Shown here piece after piece: positions 25,176-34,406 of a stretch of DNA of 64,000 bases. The notes beneath the pieces are model-generated. The model searched no databases. It worked only from the letters and a program-made list of their open reading frames with translations, and had not been told where the DNA came from. The stretch comes from Rhodothermales bacterium (GTDB lineage Bacteria; Bacteroidota; Rhodothermia; Rhodothermales; VXPQ01): the NCBI GenBank assembly GCA_951812335.1, contig OX638293.1, forward strand, positions 1,472,731-1,536,730. The letters are read 5' to 3'. The position numbers and the translations under genes were made by a program. Within the stretch, counting starts at the first letter, position 1. The number at the start of each line of letters is the position of its first letter.

Positions 25176-26429
25176 ATGACCACCCAGCGTAAATACGAGC
25201 AGACGCATCCCTGGATCACGTTCCGGCTGGATTTGACCCGGGCGCATCCCAATCTATGGACATTGCTTGGGCAGGCGGTGACCTTTTGCAGACAAGTGTC
25301 TCAAGCAGCCCTGCCCCCCGATATCGCCAAAACGTTCAAGACGCTGTACCTCAGTAAGGGGGTTCGGGCTACGACAGCTATCGAGGGGAACACGCTGACT
25401 GAAGAACAGGTGCAGGCCCAGATCGAAGGGAAGCTCGACCTTCCTCCATCGCAAGAATATCTGCAACAGGAAGTGGAGAATATCTTGCATGCCTGCGAAG
25501 TCATCGAGTCGGATATAAAGGAAGATAAGCCGCTTCTGCTTACTGTGGATCTGGTTCGGAAATACAACGGGTGGGTGCTCGAAGGGCTTGGCGAGCATCT
25601 GGCCGAAGGCGTGGTTCCCGGCGAAATTCGCACCTATTCGGTGGGCGTAGGTAATTACATAGGTGCGCCGCCGGAAGATTGTGACTACCTGCTGGAACGT
25701 CTTTGCGAGTGGCTGGAGGAGGAAATCGAGATCCCGTTTTTTGCGGAAGAGGAAGATCGCCGGGTCGCGGCGGGCATTCTGCATGCCATTCTTGTGCACT
25801 TGTACATCGCCTGGGTTCATCCCTTCGGGGACGGCAACGGGCGGACGGCGCGGCTTCTGGAGTTTATGGTGCAGGCTCGTGCGGGCGTTTCGTTTCCTTC
25901 GGCGCACCTTCTCAGCGATCATTACAATATGACCCGGACCCGATACTACCGGGAATTGGACCGGTCAAGTCAGATCCATGATGGCAAGGGAGACGCTTTC
26001 GGATTCCTGCAATACGCCTTGCAAGGGTTTGTAGACGGATTACAGGAGCAGTGTGAAAAAATTCAGGGGCATCAACTTGAAATTGCGTGGGAGCATTTCA
26101 TCTATGGCCTATTTGCGAAGCAGAAACGTTCCAGCGCCATGCAACGCCGCCGCGAACTGGTGCTGGAACTTGGTCGCAAAAGAGAATTCGTTTTCAAAGC
26201 GGATATCGTAGACCTGAGCCCATCCATAGCGAGGTATTATGCGGACAAGACGGATAAGACGCTGACCAGAGATATGAACTGGTTAGTGCAGAAGCACCTG
26301 ATCGTGCGAGAAGGTCGAATGTATCGAGCGAACATCGGGCTCATGTGGGCATTTGTGCCGCATTTGAAAGTGGATCGATTTGTTTCTTTACTGTTTTCCA
26401 CCCATAGCAGCAGGGACGAAAATGAATAA
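25176..26429 (+). CDS. Fic family protein (class II, self-inhibited)
   Basis: Fic-fold enzyme that transfers AMP (or another nucleotide group) from a nucleoside triphosphate to a hydroxyl of a target protein. The catalytic motif is complete: 'WVHPFGDGNGRTARLLEF' (about residues 213-230, His as base). An N-terminal inhibitory helix of the S/T-x-x-x-E-G/N type is seen in 'TTAIEGNTLTEEQ' (about 64-76), placing it in class II. The C-terminal ~90 residues look like a winged helix (KREFVFKADIVDLSPSIARYYADKTDKTLTRDMNWLVQKHLIV). ATG 25176 (MTTQRKYEQTHPW) fits family starts better than the ATG 75 bp upstream. Its target is unknown. Confidence 0.92.
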   Translation: MTTQRKYEQTHPWITFRLDLTRAHPNLWTLLGQAVTFCRQVSQAALPPDIAKTFKTLYLSKGVRATTAIEGNTLTEEQVQAQIEGKLDLPPSQEYLQQEVENILHACEVIESDIKEDKPLLLTVDLVRKYNGWVLEGLGEHLAEGVVPGEIRTYSVGVGNYIGAPPEDCDYLLERLCEWLEEEIEIPFFAEEEDRRVAAGILHAILVHLYIAWVHPFGDGNGRTARLLEFMVQARAGVSFPSAHLLSDHYNMTRTRYYRELDRSSQIHDGKGDAFGFLQYALQGFVDGLQEQCEKIQGHQLEIAWEHFIYGLFAKQKRSSAMQRRRELVLELGRKREFVFKADIVDLSPSIARYYADKTDKTLTRDMNWLVQKHLIVREGRMYRANIGLMWAFVPHLKVDRFVSLLFSTHSSRDENE

Positions 26430-26467
26430 AATCGACACGGTATGCACTTTTCGCATAGAGCAACCCC

Positions 26468-26492
26468 TGTCTATGCAAAAAACGCATAGACA
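26468..26492. promoter_or_regulatory. 9-bp perfect hairpin between fic and sbcB
   Basis: TGTCTATGC (26468-26476), a 7-base loop AAAAAAC and GCATAGACA (26484-26492) form a perfect inverted repeat, 18 bp before the sbcB ATG; a half-site CGCATAGAG lies 20 bp upstream. There is no U-tract after it, so an operator or mRNA hairpin over the sbcB leader is more likely than an intrinsic terminator. Confidence 0.5.
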
Positions 26493-26509
26493 CAATTCCT
26501 CCTGAGGAA

Positions 26510-27928
26510 ATGGAGTTTCTCTGGTACGACTACGAGACGTCCGGCGACAGGCCGAGGCGGCATCGCCCGGTGCAATTCGCGGGCGTGCGGACCGACGAGG
26601 ACCTGCAGGTCATAGGCGATCCGGTCATGTGCTACTGTCGCCCCGCTCCGGATCGATTGCCGCAGCCCGAAGCTTCTCTGGTGCATGGTATCGCCCCGTC
26701 GTACCTCGAAGAGCATGGCCTTTCCGAAGCGGAATTCGCCCACCGGATTCACCGGGAGCTTGCGCGGCCCGGCACCTGTTCGGTCGGGTACAATGCGATC
26801 CGGTTCGACCACGAGCATACCCGCTTCCTGTTCTACCGGAATCTGCTCGATCCGTATGCATGGCACTGGCGCGACGGCAATACGCGCTGGGATATCATCG
26901 ACTTGTTCCGCGCCGCGTATGCGCTGCGCCCGGAAGGGATCGCGTGGCCGATGCGGGAGGACGGGAAACCGTCGTTTCGTCTTCAGCATCTTGCCGCAGA
27001 GAATGGGGTCGGCGGGCACGGAGAGGCCCACGAGGCGCTCGCCGACGTGATGACGACCATCGATGTGGCCCGCCTCGTTCGTGCCCGACAGCCGAAATTG
27101 TTCGAATGGTCCCTGCGCATGCGGGACAAAAACGAGGCAGCCGCCGTTATGCGGGACCGGTTCGTATGGGTGGCGTCGCTGTTTCAGGGCAGGGGATGCG
27201 CTGCGCCGGTCGTTCGCCTCGGGGATAAGCCGGGGAATCCGAACGCCGCGATCGTATTCGATCTGTCGCACGATCCGTCCGAATTTTCCGGTCTTTCCGT
27301 CGATGCGTTGCACGAGCGGATATTCAGCCCCGGCAGCCGTTCTCCGATCTTTGTCGTGAAGGCGAATCAATGCCCGTTCGTGGCTCCGTTCGGCATCCTC
27401 ACGCACGAAGTCATGGACCGGCTGGGTCTCGATCCGGACATCCTTGAAAAAAATTATCGTTTGTTGCGAAGCGACCCGTCGTTGGCGAACGACGTACGGG
27501 CCGCGTATGGGCGGCCTCCGGAAGAAGCCCCGGACCATGAGGGCGGCGCAAGGGATGTGGACGAAGCCCTGTACGATCAATTTATACCGGATCCGGACCG
27601 GGAAACCCTAAGGCGTTTGCTGGACGAAGACCGGACCCTTGCCGCTGCCGGCGACGTCTATTTTGTCGATTCGCGCCTTCGCGAACTCGTATTCCGGTAC
27701 CGCGCCCGGAATTTCCTTGACGATCTCGGGGTCTCGGAGCAGGGTCGCTGGCGCGCCCATTGCCGCGCTCGCCATCTGACGCCCGGCGTAGACGGCCGTA
27801 CATCGCTGGATGCCTACCATGCATGCATTGACGAACTGCGCAGGAAGCACGCCGATGCGCCCGACAAGGTGGCGTTGCTCGACGATCTCCACGAGTATGG
27901 CCGCCGACTTGCAGCGTGGCTGGGGTAA
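26510..27928 (+). CDS. sbcB: exodeoxyribonuclease I
   Basis: Processive 3'-5' single-strand DNA exonuclease used in recombination and mismatch repair. The DnaQ-fold exonuclease motifs are present: ExoI 'FLWYDYETSG' (D-x-E, residues 3-12), ExoII 'VGYNAIRFDHEHTRFLFYRNL' (about 92-112) and ExoIII 'GGHGEAHEALADVMTTIDVARL' (H-x-x-x-x-D). The C-terminal SH3-like and helical domains of ExoI follow ('EWSLRMRDKNEA', 'FVVKANQCPFVAPF'-like). Length 472 matches E. coli SbcB (475). The Shine-Dalgarno-like GAGGA lies in CCTCCTGAGGAA just before the ATG. Confidence 0.93.
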   Translation: MEFLWYDYETSGDRPRRHRPVQFAGVRTDEDLQVIGDPVMCYCRPAPDRLPQPEASLVHGIAPSYLEEHGLSEAEFAHRIHRELARPGTCSVGYNAIRFDHEHTRFLFYRNLLDPYAWHWRDGNTRWDIIDLFRAAYALRPEGIAWPMREDGKPSFRLQHLAAENGVGGHGEAHEALADVMTTIDVARLVRARQPKLFEWSLRMRDKNEAAAVMRDRFVWVASLFQGRGCAAPVVRLGDKPGNPNAAIVFDLSHDPSEFSGLSVDALHERIFSPGSRSPIFVVKANQCPFVAPFGILTHEVMDRLGLDPDILEKNYRLLRSDPSLANDVRAAYGRPPEEAPDHEGGARDVDEALYDQFIPDPDRETLRRLLDEDRTLAAAGDVYFVDSRLRELVFRYRARNFLDDLGVSEQGRWRAHCRARHLTPGVDGRTSLDAYHACIDELRRKHADAPDKVALLDDLHEYGRRLAAWLG

Positions 27929-28056
27929 GCCGCTATGAAACCCCTGCCGATTATTTCGCCTTTTCGGTCTATTTTCCTTTTCTTGTGCCGTTCGCGTTTA
28001 TCTATGCCGTTCTTTTGCACGGCCACGGACCATAGCATCCATAATACCTTTCAGGC

Positions 28057-28926
28057 ATGACGCTATCCCGCGAAACCACGGCCCGACTTCTTATCAGCTG
28101 TCCGGATCGTCCCGGCATCATAGCGGCTGTGACCGGTTTCCTGTACCGTCACGGGGCGAATTGTACGGCGCTCGATCAGCATGCCACCGAAAGGGAGGAC
28201 GGAGTCCTGTTCATGCGGCTGGAATTTCAGACGCCGCACCTCGATGTGTCGCGCTCGATGCTGGAGGAAGCGTTCGCCGAGGAGGTTGCCGGAAAATTCG
28301 ACATAAAGTGGCGATTGAGTTACGCGACCGATGCGCCGAGAATGGCCATCTTCGTATCGAAGCACGATCATGTCCTGATGGATTTGCTCTGGCGGCTGCA
28401 CAGAGGGGATTTGCATGCCGAAGTGCCGATGGTGATCAGCAATCATCCCGATCTGGAGCACGAGGTGGCCCGTTTCGGCATTCCCTATTACCATGTTCCG
28501 ATGGTGAAGGGCGAAAAACACACAGGGGAAGCGCGTATGCTGGAGATAATGGGCGACGGCATCGATGTCATCGTGCTGGCCCGTTACATGCAGATATTGT
28601 CCGGATCGTTCGTCGACCGGTATGTCAATCGGATCGTCAACATTCACCATTCTTTTCTTCCCGCCTTCGCCGGAGCGGATCCGTACCGGCAGGCCTCCGA
28701 CCGCGGCGTGAAACTCATCGGAGCGACAGCGCACTACGTCACCGAGGAGCTGGACAGGGGAGCCATTATCGACCAGGATGTGGTGCGCGTAAACCACCGG
28801 CAAAGTTCGGAGGATCTGAGACGTCTTGGCCGGGATGTCGAGCGCAGCGTGCTTGCGCGCGCCGTCCGCTGGCATCTTGAAGACCGCTTGATCGTACACG
28901 AAAACAAGACGGTCGTGTTCGTTTGA
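28057..28926 (+). CDS. purU: formyltetrahydrofolate deformylase
   Basis: Hydrolyses 10-formyl-THF to formate and THF, balancing the one-carbon pool and feeding PurT. The N-terminal ACT domain 'LLISCPDRPGIIAAVTGFLYRHGANCTALDQHAT' (residues 10-43) is followed by the formyltransferase-fold catalytic domain 'PRMAIFVSKHDHVLMDLLWRL' with 'VNIHHSFLPAFAGADPYRQASDRGVKLIGATAHYVTEELDRG' containing the catalytic Asn/His/Asp region. Length 289 is usual. It starts a four-gene co-directional run ending at 31327. Confidence 0.95.
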   Translation: MTLSRETTARLLISCPDRPGIIAAVTGFLYRHGANCTALDQHATEREDGVLFMRLEFQTPHLDVSRSMLEEAFAEEVAGKFDIKWRLSYATDAPRMAIFVSKHDHVLMDLLWRLHRGDLHAEVPMVISNHPDLEHEVARFGIPYYHVPMVKGEKHTGEARMLEIMGDGIDVIVLARYMQILSGSFVDRYVNRIVNIHHSFLPAFAGADPYRQASDRGVKLIGATAHYVTEELDRGAIIDQDVVRVNHRQSSEDLRRLGRDVERSVLARAVRWHLEDRLIVHENKTVVFV

Positions 28927-28950
28927 CATTTCCTTCCTTCTCCCTTGTTC

Positions 28951-29442
28951 ATGAGCGATCGTTCCAGTTGGTATTGTGTGTTGTGCGTCCTGGCGTTTGC
29001 CTGCGGAGGATGCCGTCTGGTTTCGATCGAAGAGGAGGATGTACCGTTTTTCGAGGTGACCATTGCCGATGTCAGGTTGGAGGGCGTGGGTGCGGGTCGT
29101 ATGGAGCAGGAGCATGTATTCCAGCTATGGGGGCAGTTCGTCTATCCTGACAGTTCGTTCCGGTTCATCCAGTTTTCCATAGCGAATTCCGAAAAAACAG
29201 GGACGTACTCGCTGGGGCAATTCGTGGGCTCCTATGGCCTGATAAACGATCGGGAGCGGGTCGTACGGCTTGCGGCTTCCTCCGGAAACAGCGACGACAA
29301 CGTTCGGATCGACCGCTTCGGGAGTTCCGGCATCGTTCAGGGAACGTTTTCGTTTGAAGCTACGGCCCTCCGTGATTTCGATAATATCCCGTATGGGGAG
29401 CATTTTACGATACAGGGGCAGTTTCTGATCGAATTGCCGTGA
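28951..29442 (+). CDS. hypothetical lipoprotein
   Basis: 163 residues, family not recognised. MSDRSSWYCVLCVLAFACGGCRLVS gives a hydrophobic segment and a lipobox-like AcGGC, so it is probably lipidated at Cys ~21. The rest is beta-rich ('FEVTIADVRLEGVGAG', 'VFQLWGQFVYPDSSFRFIQFSIANSEKTG', 'GTFSFEATALRDFDNIPYGEHFTIQGQFLIELP'), like a single beta-sandwich domain of the kind common in Bacteroidota surface lipoproteins. ATG 28951 is chosen over a TTG 6 bp upstream. It is 24 bp after purU and 9 bp before the VTT protein gene. Confidence 0.75.
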   Translation: MSDRSSWYCVLCVLAFACGGCRLVSIEEEDVPFFEVTIADVRLEGVGAGRMEQEHVFQLWGQFVYPDSSFRFIQFSIANSEKTGTYSLGQFVGSYGLINDRERVVRLAASSGNSDDNVRIDRFGSSGIVQGTFSFEATALRDFDNIPYGEHFTIQGQFLIELP

Positions 29443-29451
29443 GCGTTGGGT

Positions 29452-30096
29452 ATGCGTCTTGTCAAACTTGCGATCGGCCTGGTTATCCTGTTGCTGCTGC
29501 CCTTTTTGCTTTGGGGGCGTGGAGTGGAGGAACTGTTTACGATCGACGGCACGATCTCCTGGCTGCGCGGTTTCGGAGCGTGGGGCGTAGCGGTCGCCGT
29601 GCTGTTGCTGGCCTCCGACATCCTGCTGCCCATTCCCGCCACGCTGGTCATGACTGCGCTCGGCATGTTGTACGGGCCGGTAGTCGGCGGTCTGATCGGC
29701 GCCGGGGGATCTTTTCTGGGGGGGATGATCGCTTTTCTGGTCTGCGCGAAGCTGGGCCGCCCGGCGGCGCGTCGTTTCACGGGCGATGCCGAACTTGTTC
29801 GGGGAGAGGCGCTGTTCGAGCGATGGGGCGCGTGGATTATCGTGCTTTCGCGCTGGCTTCCGATCGTTCCCGAAGCGGTTTCCTGTATGGCGGGGATCGT
29901 GTCCATGCCGCGGAGCCTGTTTACGGGCGCACTCGCTTGCGGAGTTGTCCCGCCTGCCTTTACTTTCGCTATGGTCGGTCATCTGGGCGTGGAGCGTCCC
30001 GCCCTGACCTTTCTGCTGAGCGCTCTTTTGCCCGCGGCGTTCTGGCTGGTCGTACACTGGAGAATGCGTCGGGCAACATCCATGAACTCAACCTGA
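29452..30096 (+). CDS. VTT/DedA-like membrane protein
   Basis: SNARE-associated (TVP38/TMEM64, VTT) family membrane protein of about 214 residues. Features: an N-terminal anchor ([20 protein letters not shown]), then '[47 protein letters not shown]' with the family's P-x-P and G-rich re-entrant helix, then '[28 protein letters not shown]' (R-x-x-P-x-x-P-x). VTT proteins are tied to lipid scrambling or transport such as undecaprenyl-phosphate recycling. It lies tightly between the lipoprotein and the nucleoside permease genes. Confidence 0.87.
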   Translation: MRLVKLAIGLVILLLLPFLLWGRGVEELFTIDGTISWLRGFGAWGVAVAVLLLASDILLPIPATLVMTALGMLYGPVVGGLIGAGGSFLGGMIAFLVCAKLGRPAARRFTGDAELVRGEALFERWGAWIIVLSRWLPIVPEAVSCMAGIVSMPRSLFTGALACGVVPPAFTFAMVGHLGVERPALTFLLSALLPAAFWLVVHWRMRRATSMNST

Positions 30097-30103
30097 CGGC
30101 TCC

Positions 30104-31327
30104 ATGAATGTATTTCGCACCGTTCGCCTTGCCCTGATGATGTTTGTGCAGTTTTTCATTTGGGGCTCTTGGGCTACTACGCTTAGCAACTACATGAATA
30201 CCCCGGATGTCAGTATGGGGGGCTATATCCCGCTGGCGTTTTCGTTCGGCCCCCTTGCCTGTATCGTGGCGCCTTTCTTCGTAGGCATGGTGGCGGACCG
30301 GTTCTTCAACACGGAGAAGGTGCTGGCCGCGTTGTTCCTGCTGGCCGGGGGCGCCATGGTCGCTATGCCGGCTTTTGCGGGCACGCCGCTCTTTTTGACC
30401 CTGCTTGCCGTACACACGCTGTGCTATTTCCCGACGCTCGGTCTGACCTCTTCGCTGGCCTTCCATCACATCGAAAACCAGGAAAAGGAATTTCCGGTCA
30501 TTCGCGTCTTCGGAACCATAGGGTGGATCGTTACCGGCCTGGTCATCAGCTGGGTGCTTGCGGCGGATTCCTCCGCCACGCCCATGTATCTGGGCGGCGG
30601 CGCATCGCTTTTGCTGGGTCTCTATTGCTTTACCCTGCCCAAGACGCCCCCGCCGTCGAGGGGCGAGCGTACGTCCTGGCGGCAGATTTCCGGGCTGGAC
30701 GCCCTGAAGCAGGTTCGTTCGAAGCCGCTCATCGTGCTTCTTGTTTCCGCCACGCTGGCGTACATCGGGTTCGGGACGTATTTCCCCTACGCCCCCGTGT
30801 ATCTGGCGGACGCGGGTATCGAGAAGGTGGCGGGCACGATGACGTACGGCCAAATGTCCGAGATCTTCTTCATGCTGATGATCCCGTTCTTCTTCCGGCG
30901 GCTGGGCGTGAAGTGGATGCTGTTTATCGGCATTGCGGCCTGGTTCGTACGTTTCGGACTATTTGCCGGAGCCGCGGTCGACGGCGTCTACTGGATGATT
31001 CTGTTCGGCATCCTGATTCACGGCCTGTGCTACGACTTCTTCTTCGTCACCGCGCAGATCTACGTGGACAAGAAGACGCCTCCCGCCATACGCGGCCAGA
31101 TACAGGGGCTGCTCGTGCTGCTGACCTTCGGGCTCGGTATGTTCCTCGGGGCGCAGGTTTCGGGGTTCGTCGTGCAATCGATTTCCGGCGGCGACGTACT
31201 TGCCTCCGCAGAACACTGGCGCTCGTTCTGGGGCATCTTCGCCGCGGCGATGCTTGTGTTCTCCGCCTTCTTCTTCCTGATGTTCAACGATAAGGTGGAT
31301 ACGGAGGACGCCGCCCCGGCGGTTTGA
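30104..31327 (+). CDS. MFS nucleoside permease (NupG/XapB-like)
   Basis: Twelve-segment proton-coupled nucleoside transporter of the NHS family, 407 residues. The start '[23 protein letters not shown]' (residues 8-30) with Q-F-F-I-W-G-S-W is characteristic of this family; '[24 protein letters not shown]' gives the loop 2-3 D-R motif of the MFS. The central loop is charged ([11 protein letters not shown]). It is 7 bp after the VTT gene, so probably in the same transcript, although no functional link is obvious. Confidence 0.9.
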   Translation: MNVFRTVRLALMMFVQFFIWGSWATTLSNYMNTPDVSMGGYIPLAFSFGPLACIVAPFFVGMVADRFFNTEKVLAALFLLAGGAMVAMPAFAGTPLFLTLLAVHTLCYFPTLGLTSSLAFHHIENQEKEFPVIRVFGTIGWIVTGLVISWVLAADSSATPMYLGGGASLLLGLYCFTLPKTPPPSRGERTSWRQISGLDALKQVRSKPLIVLLVSATLAYIGFGTYFPYAPVYLADAGIEKVAGTMTYGQMSEIFFMLMIPFFFRRLGVKWMLFIGIAAWFVRFGLFAGAAVDGVYWMILFGILIHGLCYDFFFVTAQIYVDKKTPPAIRGQIQGLLVLLTFGLGMFLGAQVSGFVVQSISGGDVLASAEHWRSFWGIFAAAMLVFSAFFFLMFNDKVDTEDAAPAV

Positions 31328-31495
31328 CGGTCCGGATTGGAGCTATGTCGCTTCCGCTGCGCGTAATGGTGTGGCGGGGGCGGCGGGCTCGCTACGGGTC
31401 ACGGTGCGTACCGGCAAATCGTTTCCTTCTATTCCTTCTCCTCTCTGTCTGCTTCCTGCCCGTCGCTCCGGCGGCGGAGCAGGGGCGGTTTGCGT

Positions 31496-33895
31496 TCAAA
31501 CTGCGCATGCCTGAATGGGCCGGGTTAGTGTGTCTCCTTTGTCTTTCATGGCGCGCGCGGCTTCGACGATTGCGGGCCAGTGGGTAAGCAATTGTCCGTA
31601 GGCAAGTACTTGCCGTCGGAACGTAGCAAGGCGTTCTTCGGGGGTTCCCGGCAGGTCGATCGGAACGGAGAAATCGGGGTTTGCCGCCGATTCCCGGGCC
31701 GAGGTTAGGTAGCGCATCACGTCGTTTCGCCAGCAATCCGGCCTGTCGGGTTCGTTGCCGAGGCGGTGCTCTGCGCGGAGTACGTCGATGTGCATTGCCT
31801 GAAGGGCCAGTTTGCGCAGATAGTCCGAGAAGGCTTTTTCTGGAAGGCGGGCAAGCCGTACAAGCATGCCTCCGACCGTATGCAGCGCCTCGGCGCCCTC
31901 GCCGATCGGGTTCTGGTCCTGTGTCAGGGTGATATATATGAGCAGATCGTTGGCCCGCAGCGGGCGAAAGGCGATATCGTTTTTCGGATAGCTCCGCTTT
32001 TTGGGCGGCAGATGCCGCACGGCATACCGCGGGAGATATCCTCTGAAGGCGTTTGGGAGGCAGAGTCGGATCATGGTACCGAAGAGACCATCCTGGTTAC
32101 GCCCTTCGGGCATGAAGGGGGGGAGCAGCCGGCGGTTATCCAACCCCATGTTCATCCCCATGCAGAAAACGCCGTCGCTGATGGCAAGACGCGCGGATGT
32201 GCGTAGCATATGGCGCGAACGAAGAAGGTGAGGATAGCGATCCGGATCGCTCACAAGGCGATCCAGTATTTCGCCTCTCATAAACAATCGCTGCTGAAAA
32301 AACTCCATGCCGGTATCGCCGACGACCCCCGGAAAGGAAAGCACAACCTGCGCGTCGGGCATATCCAGCCGCTTCAGAAAGCCCCCCGAGACTTTCTCGA
32401 CGTCTACATCGCCGCCGTTTTGCGCAAACTGCGCAATGATCGGAGCCACTGGCCTCCCAAGAATCTGCTCGTGAACGCTCAACAGATCGACTTCCGCCGG
32501 CTTGACCGATCGGAGCGCCTCTTCAATATTCTCGAAGAACCGATATTCGTTCGATTCGGCGTCCGAGTTCAGAGAAAGACCGTCTTCGTATCGAGCGATT
32601 TCCATGGCGTCCCCCGTGGTGTCGTCATCGGCCTGCACGTGGATTTCTCCAGTCGTTGCCAACAGGAGCGCATTACGTGCCGCGCCGGCTGTTGGCCCCT
32701 TGTCGCCCGGCCCGAGAAGGGCAAAACGCACGACTTCTTCCGGGACGCTTGCATACGCAGCCAGTCTCGAACCGTATTCGGCAAGGCGCGTACGGTCCGC
32801 GTAGAGGATATTGGCGGCGCTCTGTCGATGCACATCTTTCAGGACATCCACGTTGCGGCGACGGGTTGCTTCTTCTTTCGAGTCGTCCATGACCATGCAT
32901 GCAATGTCCCGGCCCGTACGCCGTGCCTGATCGACATAACTCGCGACCGCGCGTTGCAGGCACTGGGGGCGGTTTGCCGTAGGGAGGCCGATCGAGGTAA
33001 TGGAGGTTTTCTCAGGCTCCTCATGGGCCAAGTCGCCGATTCGACGGTCGATATCCGTACGGATATATTCCTCGGAAACGAAGAAACCTCCCTGCACGAG
33101 TTCATTCAGCATATTTGTCCAGACCGTCCGGTCAATGCGTTCCATCGGTACGCCTGCCGTTGCACGGTCGAATCGCTCCATCAGCGAGGAGACATGGCCG
33201 GAAAGGTCGTTGAATGTCTCAAGAGAAAAGATCAGATTTGCAGGAAGGACAGGAAGTATTCGGGCAGCGCCGTTTCGCCTGGACCATACCAGAATTTCCT
33301 GGGAACTGAACGGCATGGCTTCTATGTCGAATGGCCTGAAGCGCCGGGAAGCGTTGCGTTTGGAAACGCCGTCCGTATATCCGACTTCGGTAGACGAGAG
33401 ACCGTTAGCGCTGTCTTCCGGGAGATCCAGTGACGCAGATGCAATCTGCGCCAGGCATTCGGGAAAGTCTTCCTTGGGCGTCAGGGTCAGCAGCGCCCGG
33501 GATGACCAGATACGTTCCATCTTGGCGGGCGAGCATTCCATGGCTCCCGCTGCGGGATCGCCTATGACGAAGCGGCCTTCCTCGAAACCGTAGCACACGA
33601 TGTATTCCGCCCTTTCGTCGCGCAGGACATGCAGGATGCAGGGAGCCTCCATCTGCTTCAGGTTGGGCAGGTCGGCTTCGTAGGCGCTTGCTGTGAAACC
33701 CATTGTCCCGGCTGCCCGATACAGGTCGAGCAGCGTAACTCCGTACTGCGTGGTCCTGGTCAGTCTGATCAAACGATCCATGACCATCTCGCCGCCGTGA
33801 TAGCGGATGATGGATGCGAGGCAGGCGGCGCCCGACTCGGTGGGCGTGCGCTGAAGGACGACAGTGGTCTTTGCCTGTTCCTTGATGGAAGCCAT
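31496..33895 (-). CDS. C39-like pseudoprotease fused to GT-A glycosyltransferase
   Basis: Large fusion (799 residues from ATG 33895; a GTG at 33919 is possible). Residues ~10-140 match peptidase C39 and resemble the C39 domain of the transporter at 37141-39405 ('ACLASIIRYHGG', 'GVTLLDLYRAAG', 'FVIGDPA'). The nucleophile is lost (DCG is ESG, Ser21) and the His position holds Glu97, while Gln15 and Asp113 remain, so it should bind but not cut a GG leader. Residues ~186-290 form an unassigned helical part, perhaps winged-helix/PqqD-like. From ~297 a family-2-like glycosyltransferase follows: 'SIGLPTANRPQCLQRAV', MDDS at 336-339, Q-A-DDD-T at 421-426, and 'GLDNRRLLPPFMPEGRNQDG'. The inferred job is glycosylation of the divergently encoded peptide. 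Confidence 0.75.
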   Translation of the reverse strand: MASIKEQAKTTVVLQRTPTESGAACLASIIRYHGGEMVMDRLIRLTRTTQYGVTLLDLYRAAGTMGFTASAYEADLPNLKQMEAPCILHVLRDERAEYIVCYGFEEGRFVIGDPAAGAMECSPAKMERIWSSRALLTLTPKEDFPECLAQIASASLDLPEDSANGLSSTEVGYTDGVSKRNASRRFRPFDIEAMPFSSQEILVWSRRNGAARILPVLPANLIFSLETFNDLSGHVSSLMERFDRATAGVPMERIDRTVWTNMLNELVQGGFFVSEEYIRTDIDRRIGDLAHEEPEKTSITSIGLPTANRPQCLQRAVASYVDQARRTGRDIACMVMDDSKEEATRRRNVDVLKDVHRQSAANILYADRTRLAEYGSRLAAYASVPEEVVRFALLGPGDKGPTAGAARNALLLATTGEIHVQADDDTTGDAMEIARYEDGLSLNSDAESNEYRFFENIEEALRSVKPAEVDLLSVHEQILGRPVAPIIAQFAQNGGDVDVEKVSGGFLKRLDMPDAQVVLSFPGVVGDTGMEFFQQRLFMRGEILDRLVSDPDRYPHLLRSRHMLRTSARLAISDGVFCMGMNMGLDNRRLLPPFMPEGRNQDGLFGTMIRLCLPNAFRGYLPRYAVRHLPPKKRSYPKNDIAFRPLRANDLLIYITLTQDQNPIGEGAEALHTVGGMLVRLARLPEKAFSDYLRKLALQAMHIDVLRAEHRLGNEPDRPDCWRNDVMRYLTSARESAANPDFSVPIDLPGTPEERLATFRRQVLAYGQLLTHWPAIVEAARAMKDKGDTLTRPIQACAV

Positions 33896-34032
33896 GGTTG
33901 TGGGGAGATTCAATTGCACCGTAGCGGTCGATCTGCCGGATCAGATCGGCTTCTAGCGTGTCGGTTCCGGAATTGTCCGGTCAAGACGCATTATTGGGAG
34001 AATATGCAATGCGCGGGGGTTGGGAGGATTGT

Positions 34033-34038
34033 TATAAT
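34033..34038 (+). promoter_or_regulatory. possible -10 box (TATAAT) for the peptide gene
   Basis: A TATAAT lies in GGATTGTTATAATAGACC, about 64 bp before the peptide ATG. No convincing -35 element is found at 17 bp, and Bacteroidota promoters often differ from this consensus, so this is tentative. Confidence 0.3.
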
Positions 34039-34101
34039 AGACCTCCAGAGGCGTTGAATCGCGTTCAGCGCATACCCGTTATCAAACGAAGGAGGTGTAT
34101 T

Positions 34102-34329
34102 ATGCAAGCGTTGACAATAGAGCGGATGGAAGCGATATATGGAGGAGGGTGGCAAGATCAATTACAGGCGGGACTGAGTGCGGTCTCTATGTTTTGCCAG
34201 ATAGCTATAACGGCTGGCTGGGCTACTATAAATCTTATGATGACATTGCCCGCGTGGAATGGTGTTGTGGGTGGTTTTTTGCTGGGATGTCTTGCGGCGA
34301 TAGGGCTTGATATCGTAATCAATTCTTGA
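34102..34329 (+). CDS. double-glycine leader precursor peptide (bacteriocin/RiPP)
   Basis: 75-residue peptide with a very strong ribosome site (GAAGGAGGTG, 6 bp before ATG). The leader MQALTIERMEAIYGG ends in a GG motif with the usual hydrophobic/acidic spacing (L4, I6, M9, I12), the substrate signature of C39 peptidases. The predicted mature part of 60 residues (G16-S75) is hydrophobic and Gly-rich, with two long hydrophobic stretches (SAVSMFCQIAITAGWATINLM and GVVGGFLLGCLAAIGL...), two Cys (32 and 63) that could form one disulfide, and several Ser/Thr as glycosylation candidates. It is flanked by the glycosyltransferase fusion gene (divergent) and followed by a strong terminator. Confidence 0.85.
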   Translation: MQALTIERMEAIYGGGWQDQLQAGLSAVSMFCQIAITAGWATINLMMTLPAWNGVVGGFLLGCLAAIGLDIVINS

Positions 34330-34350
34330 TTTAGTATCAAGTTGATCCTG

Positions 34351-34406
34351 AAAAAAACAAGGGGGTTACGTTGGACAATTTCTAAATGTAACTCCCTTGT
34401 TTTTTT
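34351..34406 (+). terminator. strong intrinsic terminator after the precursor gene
   Basis: AAAAAAACAAGGGGGTTAC (34351-34369) pairs with GTAACTCCCTTGTTTTTTT (34388-34406), a stem of about 17 bp with one mismatch ending in a U-run. It lies 21 bp after the peptide stop. Such a terminator would let the small peptide gene be expressed much more strongly than the downstream transport genes. Confidence 0.88.
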
